From Curtobacterium sp. BH-2-1-1 (GTDB lineage Bacteria > Actinomycetota > Actinomycetes > Actinomycetales > Microbacteriaceae), in contig NZ_CP017580.1 in NCBI RefSeq assembly GCF_001806325.1, positions 682,001 through 746,000 on the forward strand: DNA of 64,000 bases, read 5' to 3'. The translations under genes and the position numbers were made by a program. The notes beneath the pieces are model-generated. The model worked only from the letters and a program-made list of their open reading frames with translations. It made no database searches and was not told where the DNA came from. Positions within the stretch are counted from its first letter, which is position 1; each line of letters starts with the position of its first letter. This document shows positions 39,686-49,132 of the stretch, piece by piece.

Positions 39686-42600
39686 TCAGCCGATCGCGTC
39701 CTGCCAGGCGCGCTCGAGTCCGGCGCGGTCGAGGAGTTCGCGCGGCCGGACCTCGAGGTCGTCGGCCACGAAGTAGAACACCGCGTCGACCTCGTCGATC
39801 GGGCGCCCGGTGAACTCCGCGTAGGCGACCCGGTACAGCGCGAGCTGCAACTGCCGCTTCGCCAGGTCGTCGTCGCCCGACGGGGCCTTGCCGGTCTTCC
39901 AGTCGACGACCTCGGCCCGGCCGTCGATCTCGTACACCGCATCGAGCTTGCAGACGACGCTGTGGCCGAGGAACGGGATGTGGATCTCCCGTTCGACCTC
40001 GATCGGTGTCAGCTCCGCCCACCGTGACCGGGCGAAGGTCGCCTGGAAGTCGGCGAGCCGCCGGGCGTCGTCGTCGGTGACCGCGACGTCCGCCGAGGCG
40101 TCGACCACGTCGTCCGGGTCGAGGTCGAGTTCGTCCGGCCAGGCGTCGAGCGTCTCGAGCGAACCGCCGCTGCGGGCACGCTGCTCGACCCACTGGTGGA
40201 AGAGCGTGCCGAGGCGGGTCGCACGGTAGGGCCGCTCCGGCATCGGGCGCCGCAGCCGCTCGGCCACGGCGTCCGGTTCGGCCAGGTAGTCCTTGAACCC
40301 GGAAGCCGGGACGCGGTGCGGGACGACCACCCGGTGCCGGGCCGACCGGTTCGCGGCGCGCTCGGCGAGCAACAGGTCGATGTCGGCGCTGAACCGACCG
40401 GCCGCCCCGGGGTTGGCGTTCCGCACGCGGTCGGCGGCGGCGACCACCCGGGCGGCGCGCTGCCCGAACGGCACGTGCGGCCAGGACTGCGTGGCCCCGG
40501 CGTCACCGAGGGGGTTCTCCTCGTGCTCGGTCGTCTCGGGCACGGCGGCGGCGTCCACGACACCGGCGTCGACGAGGTCCCGCAGGTACCGACTCGGCTC
40601 GGTGGGTCGGACCCCGCCCGCCCAGAACGAGCCGGAGACGAGCAGGTCGTGCTTCGCCCGGGTGAGCGCGACGTAGGTGAGGCGACGCTCCTCGTCCTCG
40701 TTGCGGGCCTTCACCTGTTCCTTGTAGACGTCGATCGCGAGCGTGACGTCCTTCTGCGTGTCGTGCCCGCGCCAGTCCAGTCGCGGCAGCTCGTCGGCGT
40801 CGCCCCGGAACTCGTACGGCAGCCGGCCGAAGCCGATCCACCCGGACGAGCCCTCCAGCGGGCGGGCCGGGAGCGCACCCTCGACCAGTCGGGGAACCGC
40901 CACGGCGTCCCACTCGAGGCCCTTCGACCCGTGGATCGTCAGGATCTGCACGGTGCCGGCCTCGGGCTCCTCGGAGCGGGGACCCATGTCGTCACGACGG
41001 GCAGCGGCGTCGATCCAGCCGAGGAACGCACCGAGGTCGGCCCGGTCGTCCGTGGTCACGAAGCCCGCGAGCTCGTCGATGAAGGCGTCGAGGAACGCCC
41101 CGCTCCCCTGCTCGTGCGCGGCGACCTCGATGTCGAGCCGCATCTCCTGCACGACGAGCGTGACGAAGTCGACGAGGTCGCCGCTGGCCCGGGACCGGAG
41201 CGCCTGGAGCTGGCGGCCGAGCTCGCGCATCCGGAGGCGTCCGGTCTCGCTGATGTCGGCGAGCGCGCCGTGCTCGTCCGGGGCGGTGGCGACGAAGTCG
41301 AGGGCGTCGACGATCGAGCCGTGCTCCCCCGCGGCGACCGATGCCCGGAAGGCTGCGGTGACGTCGTCGTCGAGTCGCTGCTGGGTGTGGTCGCGGCCGA
41401 ACAGCCAGCGGGCCAGGGCGTGCAGGGCGGCGATGTCCGCGGCGCCGATCCGCCACCGGGCACCCGCGAGCAGCCGGATGAGGTCGTTGCCGGCGGCGGG
41501 GTCGTGCAGCACGCGGAGGCACGCGACGAGGTCGACGATCTCCGGCCGCTGCAGGAGTCCGCCGGTGCCGAGCACGTGGAACGGCACGCGACGGTCGCCC
41601 AGGGCGGCGGTGAACGCGGCGAGGTCCTTCCGCGAGCGGAGCAGGAGCGCCATCGACCCCGTCGGGTCGGCGGCGCGGCGCGCGGCGAACCACTCCGCCA
41701 CGGCGGCGGCCTCGTCCGGGAGGGTCTCCGGGAACACGGCGTGGACGGTCCCGGCGTCCGCACCGGGTCGGGGGACGAGGCGCTCGACGTCGACCTCGGA
41801 CGCCTCGGACAGGGGCGCGACGACGGCGTTGGCGCCGGCGAGGACGTCGACCGGGTTCCGCCAGCTGGTGGAGAGCGCGAAGGTGACGGGGCGTGCGGCG
41901 TCGGCGCCGTCGTCGGACGTCCCGCCGAAGTCCCGCGGGAACCGGGCGAGGTTGGCGGCACTCGCCCCGCGGAACCCGTAGATCGACTGGTGGGGGTCGC
42001 CGACCGCCATCACCGGGTGCCCGCGGAAGAGCCGGGCGAGGAACCGCGTCTGCACGACCGAGGTGTCCTGGTACTCGTCGAGGAGCACCACGCCGTACCG
42101 CTGCCGGAGGTCGGTGACGACGCGCGGTGCCGACTCGGCCGCGGCGAGGGCGAGGGCGATCTGGTCGGAGAACTCCACGAACCCGCGGTCCACCTTCTGC
42201 CGACGGAACTCCTCCACCAGGTCGACGAGGGGCTCGAGGGCACCGATCGCGGCGACGGCGTCGGTGACCGCCCTGTACGCGCCACCGCGGGCGTTCCCCG
42301 GCAGCTGGAGCAGCTCGGCGAACTCGATCGCGAACCGACGCAACCGCTCCGGTTCGACGAGGTGCTCGGACACCGCGCCGGCGAGCGAGACGACCGCGGC
42401 GGTCACGGTGTCGACGTCGCGGTCGAGCCCGGCCAGCCGGTCGTCCCGCGCCGCGACGACGACCCGGCGCGCGAGCTGCCAGGCGGACGGTTCGGTGAGC
42501 ACCTGGGACTCGCCGTCGCGGCCGACGAGCAGGGCGTTCTCGCGGAAGACCGAGTTGGCGAACGCGTTGTAGGTGGACACCGTCGGCGCTTCGAACGCGT

Positions 42601-42958
42601 CACCGGCCTCGAGCAGCCCGACGTCCTCGAGCGCGCGGATGCGGTCGTTGATGCGGACCGACAGCTCGCCGGCGGCCTTGCGGGTGAAGGTCAGGCCGAG
42701 GATGCCGTCGGGGCGGACCATCCCGTTCGCGAGCAGCCAGACGACCCGCGACGCCATCGTCTCGGTCTTCCCGCTGCCGGCTCCCGCGACGACGAGCGCC
42801 GGGGTGAGCGGGGACTCGATGACGGCGCGCTGCTGCGCCGTGGGGCGCGGGCGTCCGAGGGCGTCGGCGATCGCGTCGGCGTCGTGCCGAGGCGGCTCGA
42901 CGCGGTCGGGGTCGGCGGTGCGGGCACCGTCGGGGCCGAGCAGCTGTTCCTCGTTCAC
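39686..42958 (-). CDS. adnB: AdnB-like helicase-nuclease subunit
   Basis: A 1090-residue subunit of the actinobacterial end-resection machine for double-strand break repair. Helicase motifs: I AGAGSGKT, II LLDEYQDTS, III GDPHQSIYGFRGA, V TIHGSKGLEW, VI YVALTRAKHDL. The C-terminal RecB-family nuclease domain has the EVVDWKTGK (D-x-K type) active site and a QLALYR helix. Start: GTG at 42958; its GTGA overlaps the adnA stop, so the pair is co-translated. Size and order match mycobacterial adnA-adnB. Confidence 0.93.
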   Translation of the reverse strand: MNEEQLLGPDGARTADPDRVEPPRHDADAIADALGRPRPTAQQRAVIESPLTPALVVAGAGSGKTETMASRVVWLLANGMVRPDGILGLTFTRKAAGELSVRINDRIRALEDVGLLEAGDAFEAPTVSTYNAFANSVFRENALLVGRDGESQVLTEPSAWQLARRVVVAARDDRLAGLDRDVDTVTAAVVSLAGAVSEHLVEPERLRRFAIEFAELLQLPGNARGGAYRAVTDAVAAIGALEPLVDLVEEFRRQKVDRGFVEFSDQIALALAAAESAPRVVTDLRQRYGVVLLDEYQDTSVVQTRFLARLFRGHPVMAVGDPHQSIYGFRGASAANLARFPRDFGGTSDDGADAARPVTFALSTSWRNPVDVLAGANAVVAPLSEASEVDVERLVPRPGADAGTVHAVFPETLPDEAAAVAEWFAARRAADPTGSMALLLRSRKDLAAFTAALGDRRVPFHVLGTGGLLQRPEIVDLVACLRVLHDPAAGNDLIRLLAGARWRIGAADIAALHALARWLFGRDHTQQRLDDDVTAAFRASVAAGEHGSIVDALDFVATAPDEHGALADISETGRLRMRELGRQLQALRSRASGDLVDFVTLVVQEMRLDIEVAAHEQGSGAFLDAFIDELAGFVTTDDRADLGAFLGWIDAAARRDDMGPRSEEPEAGTVQILTIHGSKGLEWDAVAVPRLVEGALPARPLEGSSGWIGFGRLPYEFRGDADELPRLDWRGHDTQKDVTLAIDVYKEQVKARNEDEERRLTYVALTRAKHDLLVSGSFWAGGVRPTEPSRYLRDLVDAGVVDAAAVPETTEHEENPLGDAGATQSWPHVPFGQRAARVVAAADRVRNANPGAAGRFSADIDLLLAERAANRSARHRVVVPHRVPASGFKDYLAEPDAVAERLRRPMPERPYRATRLGTLFHQWVEQRARSGGSLETLDAWPDELDLDPDDVVDASADVAVTDDDARRLADFQATFARSRWAELTPIEVEREIHIPFLGHSVVCKLDAVYEIDGRAEVVDWKTGKAPSGDDDLAKRQLQLALYRVAYAEFTGRPIDEVDAVFYFVADDLEVRPRELLDRAGLERAWQDAIG

Positions 42959-45900
42959 CAGGTCACCTCGCCCACGACGTGGATCCGGCACTCGACGCCG
43001 GTCCGGGCCTTCTCGCAGTGGTCGTCGACGTTCGCCAGGAAGGTCCGTCCGGCCATGCCCGTCGCCACGGTGTGCAGCCGCTGGCGGTAGGCCTCACGCG
43101 CCTCGTCGTCGAACGCCTGCTGCGTCCGCTCGGAGTAGGCACGGCCACTGCGGGCGTTCTGCACGAACACGAGCCGGGCATCGGCCATCGCCGAGCCGGC
43201 GGCGACCCCCTCGACCGCGCCGTCCTCGACCGCGAGCTGGTACGCGCCGAGCTGGGGGTGCTCGGGCATGTCGTTCTTCTCGCTCGGCATCGAGCGCCCG
43301 GTCTTGAGGTCGACGACGCTGACCCGGCCGTCCGGGTCGACCTCGATCCGGTCGATGCTGCCGCGCATCCGCGCCGGCCCGGTGACGAGCGCGAACGAGG
43401 TCTCGGCGCCGAGCAGTCGGCGTCCGGCGCTCGCGAAGGTACGGAGGTAGTCGCTCAGTCCCTCGATCATGCGACGGGTGCGGGCGCGTTCGCGATCGGC
43501 GATCCACGGCGACTCGAACGTCAGCTCGTCCCACCGGCCCTCGACGTGCTGCCACAGGGACTCCACGTCGACGGCGGTGGCGTGCTCCATGGTCTCGTGC
43601 ACGATCGTCCCGATGCCCATCGCGGGGCTCGGGGCGCTGCCGCCGAAGGTCTGCACGAACCAGTGCACGGGGCACTCCTCGAAGGTGCCGATGCGGGAGG
43701 GCGAGACCGACACGGTCGGGGGCACGGGCTCGCCGCCCTCGTGCTCGGGTGCCGGCTCGGCGTCGAGGTCGACGAGGGGGTCGTCGGTCGAGGGCTCGGC
43801 GAGCCCGTACCACTCGTCCGGAGCGGCGCCGGGGACCTCGGCCTCGGCCAGGCGCGCGAGGGCGGACGCGGCCTCGTGGTCGCCCGAGGCCACCACGCGC
43901 CGACGGAGCGATCCGGCGAGGCCGCGCAGGGACAGCGGGTGCACGGTCGGCTGCCGGTCGGGCGGCACGGGCACGAGGCGGACGAACGGCGAGGGCGACT
44001 CGTCGTCGTTCGCCACCGTCCCGATGATCACCTGGGTGGTGGCGCGGGACACCGCACGGGCGAACAGGCGGAGTTCGTCGGCGATCACGGCGGCGCGGTC
44101 GTCGATCGCCTCGTGGTCGATCCCCGCGGCGGCACGGACCAGGCCGTCGGGGTCGAGCAGGCTGCCCCGTACCCGGGTGTTCGGCCAGACGCCGTCCTGC
44201 AGCCCGAGCACCACCACGACGTCGCACTCGAGCCCGATCGTGGCCGAGGGGGTGAGCACGCGGACCCGGCCGGCGGTGCGGTCGGGCCCGATCGAGTCCT
44301 CGGGCAGGTCGGCGCCGAGCAGGTCGTCGACGAACACCCGCCCGGGGGCGTCCGGCGTCCGCTCGACGAACCGCTTCGCCGCGGTGAACAGGCCGACCAC
44401 GGCGTCGAGGTGCCGGTCGGCCTCGGCCGCACCGACCCCGCCGGCGGCCGACTGGCCGCCCCAGGCGCCGGCGAGCCCGCTCCGTTCCCAGAGCCCCCAG
44501 AGGATCTCCTCGATGCTCGCACCGGACTCGGCGTCGTGGTGCGCCTGCACCAGGCTCCGCGCGAGCCGCGTCGCGCGTCGGGCGAACCCGGCGTCGACGG
44601 TCGCCAGGCGCTCGGGCGCGCCGAGTGCGTCCACGAGGAGTTCGTCGGCCGTGCGGGTCCCGCCACCGGCGAGTTCTTCCCGCCGCAGGGCGAGACGGAG
44701 TCGCCGCATCGCCAGGGTGTCGAGCCCGCCGAGCGGCCCGGTCGCGAAGGACGTGGCGAGCACCGGGTCGAGCGGGAGGACCCCGAGCGCGACGGCCGCG
44801 GCGTCGAGCAGGGACCGCGCCGCGGTGTCGTCGCGGGGTCGGACGGGCGCGGCCCCGGCGGTCGCGGGGACCTCGGCCACGGAGAGCGCGCGGACGAGCT
44901 CAGGGATCGCGGCACCACTGCGGGTGACGATGGCCATCCGGTGCCACGGGACGCCGTCGAGCAACCGGTGTTCGCGGAGCCGCCGGGCGATCGCGACGAC
45001 GAGCGCGGCACGGCTCGCGCCCTCGAGGTGCACGACGGCGTCGGGGCGGGCGTCGGCCGTGGTCGCCACGGCGGTGCGCTGCCGTCCGGCCGCGGCGGCA
45101 CCGATGCGCGCCGTGATGCCGGAGACGAGCGCGCGGACGGGTGCCGCGTGCCGGTGCACCGTGCCGAGGACCAGCTCGTCGACGCGGTCCACACCGAGCC
45201 GGGAGGCCAGGCGACCGAGCACGTCGGGCTCGGCCCCGCGGAACGCCGACGCGGCGATGTCGGGGTCACCGAAGGCGACGATCTGCACGCCGGAGCGGGC
45301 GAGCGCCCCGAGCAGCGCGATCTCCCCCTCGACGAGCTCCTGCGTGTCGTCGACCACGACGAGGCGCAGCGCGGCGACGCTCGCCGGGACCTGCCCCCGC
45401 AGGACGGCGGCCGTGGCGTAGGCGACGAGTTCGGCGGCGTCGAGGCTGGTGGCCCGGAACGAGGTCACGGCGGCGCGGTACTCGTCGACGAAGTCCCCGA
45501 CGGCCCGCCACTCCGGACGCCCGGTGTCGTCCCCGAGTTCGCGCATGTCCTCGGGTTCCACGCCCGCGGCGACCGCCCGCATCATGACGTCGCGCAGGGC
45601 GGTGCGGAAGCCGGCGCGTTCGCGGACGACGGCGGTGATCGGTGCCGGCCAGTCCGGACCCGTGCCGTCGGTCTCGTGCCCGTCGAGCAGGTCGGCGATG
45701 ATGCGGTCCTGCTCGCCACCGGTCAGCAGGGTCGGGGTCTCGAGGCCCTGGACGGCGGCGGCGTGCGCGACGAGCTGGAAGGCCAGCGAGTTCACCGTGC
45801 GTGCGAGTGCACCCGGCATCACCCGGTCGACCGAGGCGGCGAGCCGGTCGCGGAGCGCGGCGGCGGCCGTGCGGGCGCTCGTCAGGGCGAGGACGGTGGC

Positions 45901-46110
45901 GTGACCGTCGGGCGAGATCGCGTCGTCGCGCGTGAGCCGTGCCGCCACCAGCCGCGACAGCGTGGTCGTCTTGCCGGTGCCCGGTGCGCCGATGACCGCG
46001 GCGTGCCGGCCGTCCGGCAGCGCGAGCACGGCGGCCTGCGATGGGTCGGACGCCAACGCCCGCGCGACGCCCGCGGCCTCGGGTGCGGGCGTGAGCGTCG
46101 TCTGGGGCAC
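42955..46110 (-). CDS. adnA: AdnA-like helicase-nuclease subunit
   Basis: A 1051-residue partner of AdnB. Walker A is GAPGTGKTTT. Motif II is degenerate (VVVDDTQELV), which fits a subunit whose motor is weak or silent. The C-terminal nuclease domain has VVDLKTGRSM. Around it are three cysteines that could bind an iron-sulfur cluster (EECPVHW, then HCEKARTGVEC); the fourth usual Cys is not seen. Start: GTG at 46110 is 6 bases after TACCGT (46117-46122), a leaderless layout. The gene reads toward adnB and overlaps it by 4 bp. Confidence 0.9.
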   Translation of the reverse strand: MPQTTLTPAPEAAGVARALASDPSQAAVLALPDGRHAAVIGAPGTGKTTTLSRLVAARLTRDDAISPDGHATVLALTSARTAAAALRDRLAASVDRVMPGALARTVNSLAFQLVAHAAAVQGLETPTLLTGGEQDRIIADLLDGHETDGTGPDWPAPITAVVRERAGFRTALRDVMMRAVAAGVEPEDMRELGDDTGRPEWRAVGDFVDEYRAAVTSFRATSLDAAELVAYATAAVLRGQVPASVAALRLVVVDDTQELVEGEIALLGALARSGVQIVAFGDPDIAASAFRGAEPDVLGRLASRLGVDRVDELVLGTVHRHAAPVRALVSGITARIGAAAAGRQRTAVATTADARPDAVVHLEGASRAALVVAIARRLREHRLLDGVPWHRMAIVTRSGAAIPELVRALSVAEVPATAGAAPVRPRDDTAARSLLDAAAVALGVLPLDPVLATSFATGPLGGLDTLAMRRLRLALRREELAGGGTRTADELLVDALGAPERLATVDAGFARRATRLARSLVQAHHDAESGASIEEILWGLWERSGLAGAWGGQSAAGGVGAAEADRHLDAVVGLFTAAKRFVERTPDAPGRVFVDDLLGADLPEDSIGPDRTAGRVRVLTPSATIGLECDVVVVLGLQDGVWPNTRVRGSLLDPDGLVRAAAGIDHEAIDDRAAVIADELRLFARAVSRATTQVIIGTVANDDESPSPFVRLVPVPPDRQPTVHPLSLRGLAGSLRRRVVASGDHEAASALARLAEAEVPGAAPDEWYGLAEPSTDDPLVDLDAEPAPEHEGGEPVPPTVSVSPSRIGTFEECPVHWFVQTFGGSAPSPAMGIGTIVHETMEHATAVDVESLWQHVEGRWDELTFESPWIADRERARTRRMIEGLSDYLRTFASAGRRLLGAETSFALVTGPARMRGSIDRIEVDPDGRVSVVDLKTGRSMPSEKNDMPEHPQLGAYQLAVEDGAVEGVAAGSAMADARLVFVQNARSGRAYSERTQQAFDDEAREAYRQRLHTVATGMAGRTFLANVDDHCEKARTGVECRIHVVGEVTW

Positions 46111-46194
46111 CCTCGTACGGTAACCGCAGCGACCGACAGTGCGCCTGCGGCGAACGCCCCATGGCCGTCGGGGCCGCTCGGATACGCTGTGCTC

Positions 46195-46419
46195 GTGGAC
46201 ATCAAGATCGGCATCACCAACAGCCCGCGCGAGATCGCGTTCGAGACCGCCCAGACCGCCGACGAGATCGAGAAGGCCGTCGCGGCCGCGCTCGACGACA
46301 AGGCGACGCACCTCTCGCTGCAGGACGACAAGGGCCGTCGGTTCATCGTCCCCGTTGCGTCCCTCGCCTACGTCGAGGTCGGCGCGGAGGAGTCCCGTCG
46401 CATCGGTTTCGTCGCCTGA
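46195..46419 (+). CDS. DUF3107 domain protein
   Basis: A 74-residue protein of the actinobacterial DUF3107 family (Rv3208A/TB9.4-like): DIKIGITNSPREI, LSLQDDKGRRF, IPVASLAYVE-type pattern and RRIGF at the end. Function unknown. Start: GTG at 46195 is 6 bases after TACGCT (46183-46188), a leaderless layout. It is divergent from adnA and 1 bp before the next gene. Confidence 0.93.
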   Translation: MDIKIGITNSPREIAFETAQTADEIEKAVAAALDDKATHLSLQDDKGRRFIVPVASLAYVEVGAEESRRIGFVA

Positions 46420-46420
46420 C

Positions 46421-46717
46421 GTGGAGCTGCTCTTCGCGGTCCTCGGCGGGCTGATCCTCGGAGCCGTCGCGCACGTGGTCCTGCCGTGGCGCTCGAGCCG
46501 TGGCTCCCTGCTCGGCCCCGCGGTCGGCGGCATCGTCGCCGCGGTGCTGTGGGAGGCCCTGACCTGGGCCGGCTGGCAGTACGACGCGACCTGGATCTGG
46601 GTCGTCGCCCTGGTCGGTGCCGGTGTGGTCGCCCTCGTCGCGGAGTGGGTCCTCGGCAAGCGCCGTACGGCTGCCGACGCGGCGTACTACGAGCGCGTCA
46701 AGGCCTCCGGCGCCTGA
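46421..46717 (+). CDS. Small membrane protein, 98 residues
   Basis: Not recognised by name. It has three likely membrane segments (about residues 2-20, 28-47 and 55-76) and a short basic, hydrophilic C-terminus. Glycines recur in the first two helices. GTG at 46421 follows the DUF3107 stop by one base, so the two genes are almost certainly co-transcribed and translation-coupled. Confidence 0.75.
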   Translation: MELLFAVLGGLILGAVAHVVLPWRSSRGSLLGPAVGGIVAAVLWEALTWAGWQYDATWIWVVALVGAGVVALVAEWVLGKRRTAADAAYYERVKASGA

Positions 46718-46728
46718 CCCGGGGGCCG

Positions 46729-47445
46729 TCAGGCTGTCAGGCCGAGCGCGTCCATGCGCCGCGTGTGCGCAGCGATGAGCTCGGTCCAGACCGGCTCGAG
46801 CCGTTCCTGGTCCTCACGCGCGTGCGACGCGAGCGCCGACCGGGCCACGAGCAACGTGTCCCCGACGAGCCGCCGCCCCCACATCGCCAGTCGCGACCCG
46901 ACCTGCGGGTCCTCGGCGATGCGTTCGGTGAGCTCCTCGACGACGGCGGCTTCCTCACGTGCGTCGAACACGGTCTTCAGGCGCTGCCGGACCTCGGCCG
47001 GGAGCGACCGGAGCAGCGAGCCGAACAGGTCGTTGAGGATCCCCGCGGTGACGTAGCCCGTGAGCATCGACTCGTACCAGTCCGCGCCGCTCGTGCGCTC
47101 GAGGAACAGGTCGATCGCCTCACGGTGGGGGGCCATCAGCGCAGCCGGGTCACCGCCGGTCCGTTCGATCTCGGCGACGATGGCGCGGTGCCGCTCGAGC
47201 GCCGTCGTCGCGAGCACGCCGGTGACGAGCCGGCCGGACAGGGTCGGCGCACCGGCCCCGGCGCGGCCCATCGTCTCGTAGAGCGAGAGTTCGAGGTACG
47301 CCGCCTGGCCCAGGTAGACGTCCAGCTCGGGGCTGACGTCGTCGAGCTGCAGACGTTCCACGGGCGAGGCGTTCCGCGGGTTCCGCGACGCGAGCCACGC
47401 GGACGCGAGCTCCGCCGCGCGCTTCCGGTTCCACCACGACACCAC
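46729..47445 (-). CDS. Ferritin-like fold protein (MiaE-like)
   Basis: A 238-residue all-helical protein of the actinobacterial ferritin-like group often found beside a DEAD-box helicase. Putative metal ligands are Glu in AAYLELSLYETM, Glu and His in ALERHRAIVAEI, and Glu in WYESMLTGYV. The fold is related to MiaE-type tRNA hydroxylases, but that activity is not shown. Start: GTG at 47445 is 6 bases after TATGCT (47452-47457). It is divergent from the helicase gene. Confidence 0.8.
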   Translation of the reverse strand: MVSWWNRKRAAELASAWLASRNPRNASPVERLQLDDVSPELDVYLGQAAYLELSLYETMGRAGAGAPTLSGRLVTGVLATTALERHRAIVAEIERTGGDPAALMAPHREAIDLFLERTSGADWYESMLTGYVTAGILNDLFGSLLRSLPAEVRQRLKTVFDAREEAAVVEELTERIAEDPQVGSRLAMWGRRLVGDTLLVARSALASHAREDQERLEPVWTELIAAHTRRMDALGLTA

Positions 47446-47527
47446 GGCTCCAGCATAGGGGCCTGGAGAACCGAGCCCGACCCGCCGGTAGACTGGTCGG
47501 GACTTCCACCAGAACTAAGGTGATTCT

Positions 47528-49048
47528 TTGACTTTCGCAGACCTCTCCATCGAGCAGGACATCGTCGACGCGCTCGCGACGAAGGGCATCCTCGAGCCCT
47601 TCCCGATCCAGCAGCAGACGATCCCGCTCGCCCTCACCGGCCAGGACATCATCGGCCAGGCCAAGACGGGTACGGGCAAGACCTTCGGCTTCGGCCTCCC
47701 CCTCATCCAGCGCCTCGGAGCCGACCCGGCGCCCGGCGTCAAGGCCCTCGTCGTCGTGCCGACCCGCGAACTCGCGGTCCAGGTGACCGAGGACCTCGAG
47801 CTCGCCACCTCGAATCGCCCGACGACCATCGCGGCGATCTACGGCGGCAAGGCGTACGAGGGGCAGATCGAGCAGCTCAAGGCGGGCGCCCAGATCGTCG
47901 TCGGCACCCCCGGGCGCCTGATCGACCTGCAGCGCCAGCGCCTGCTCGACCTGTCGCACGTGCAGGAGGTCGTCCTCGACGAGGCCGACCGCATGCTCGA
48001 CCTCGGGTTCCTGTCGGACATCGAGCGCATCTTCCAGGCCATCCCCGAGGTGCGGCACACGATGCTGTTCTCGGCGACGATGCCCGCGCCGATCGTGGCG
48101 CTCGCCCGCCGCTTCATGAGCCGCCCGGTGCACATCCGCGCGACCGACCCCGACGAGGGTCTGATGCAGGCGAACATCAAGCACCTCATCTACCGCGCCC
48201 ACTCGCTCGACAAGGACGAGGTCATCGCCCGCATCCTGCAGGCCGAGGGGCGCGGCAAGACCGTGATCTTCACCCGCACGAAGCGCGCCGCCGCGAAGCT
48301 CGTCGAGGAGCTCAAGGACCGCGGGTTCAACGCCGCAGCGGTGCACGGCGACCTCAACCAGGAGCAGCGCGAGCGTGCCATGGCCGCCTTCAAGGCCGGC
48401 AAGCGCGACGTGCTGATCGCCACCGACGTCGCGGCCCGCGGCATCGACGTGGACGACGTCACGCACGTGATCAACCACACCATCCCGGACGACCCGGACA
48501 CCTACCTGCACCGTGCCGGGCGCACCGGCCGTGCGGGCAAGACCGGCATCGCGGTCACGTTCGTCGACTGGGACGACCTGCACAAGTGGACGCTGATCGA
48601 CAAGGCGCTCGAGTTCGGCATCCCCGAGCCCGTCGAGACCTACTCGTCGTCGCCGCACCTGTTCGAGGAGCTCGACATCCCGGCCGGCACCAAGGGCCGT
48701 CTGCCCGGCGCTTCGGCGCACGCGGCATCGGCCGGTGGCCCCGCCGAGAAGCAGTCGGGCGACCGTCCGCGCAGCGGCTCGCGTCCGCCCCGCACCCGGA
48801 CGCGGTCCGGCTCGGGTTCGGCATCCGGTTCCGGCAACGGCTCGGGAGGCGCGGCACGGTCCGCCTCGCAGCCTGCGGACGCCGAGTCCCCGGCCCAGTC
48901 CGGTGGTGCCGAGGGCGCACCGGCCGACGGTTCGACCGACGGCGCCGCGAAGCGTCGTCGTCGGCGTCGCCGCCGCGGGAGCGGCAGCGGCAGCGGCTCG
49001 TCCGAGGCGACCGCCTCGGCGCCGCAGGGGTCGTCGGACGGCGAGTAG
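47528..49048 (+). CDS. DEAD-box RNA helicase (RhlE-like)
   Basis: A 506-residue ATP-dependent RNA helicase. Motifs in order: Q motif PFPIQQQTIP, AKTGTGKT, PTRELAVQ, TPGRLID, VLDEADRMLD, FSATMP, VIFTRTKRAA, ATDVAARGIDVD and HRAGRTGRAG. After residue 400 the tail is disordered: Ser/Gly/Arg-rich with a run of KRRRRRRRR near the end, likely for RNA binding. Start: TTG at 47528 with AGGTGA 6 bases upstream; no closer ATG or GTG fits. TAGACT at 47489-47494 is a possible -10. Confidence 0.94.
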   Translation: MTFADLSIEQDIVDALATKGILEPFPIQQQTIPLALTGQDIIGQAKTGTGKTFGFGLPLIQRLGADPAPGVKALVVVPTRELAVQVTEDLELATSNRPTTIAAIYGGKAYEGQIEQLKAGAQIVVGTPGRLIDLQRQRLLDLSHVQEVVLDEADRMLDLGFLSDIERIFQAIPEVRHTMLFSATMPAPIVALARRFMSRPVHIRATDPDEGLMQANIKHLIYRAHSLDKDEVIARILQAEGRGKTVIFTRTKRAAAKLVEELKDRGFNAAAVHGDLNQEQRERAMAAFKAGKRDVLIATDVAARGIDVDDVTHVINHTIPDDPDTYLHRAGRTGRAGKTGIAVTFVDWDDLHKWTLIDKALEFGIPEPVETYSSSPHLFEELDIPAGTKGRLPGASAHAASAGGPAEKQSGDRPRSGSRPPRTRTRSGSGSASGSGNGSGGAARSASQPADAESPAQSGGAEGAPADGSTDGAAKRRRRRRRRGSGSGSGSSEATASAPQGSSDGE

Positions 49049-49067
49049 CGCCTCCAGGCCGTCACAC

Positions 49068-49101
49068 CGAAGGGTCCGTCGCCGACGCGACGGGCCCTTC
49101 G
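49068..49101 (+). terminator. Terminator after the DEAD-box helicase gene
   Basis: CGAAGGGTCCGTC pairs with GACGGGCCCTTCG (one G-T) around GCCGACGC, followed by TCGTC. Just before it (49048-49066) lies a lone right arm of the GGAGGCGCGG family (GCGCCTCCAGGCCGTCA). Confidence 0.75.
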
Positions 49102-49132
49102 TCGTCCCCACCTGGCGGAGCGGCCGCGCTGG

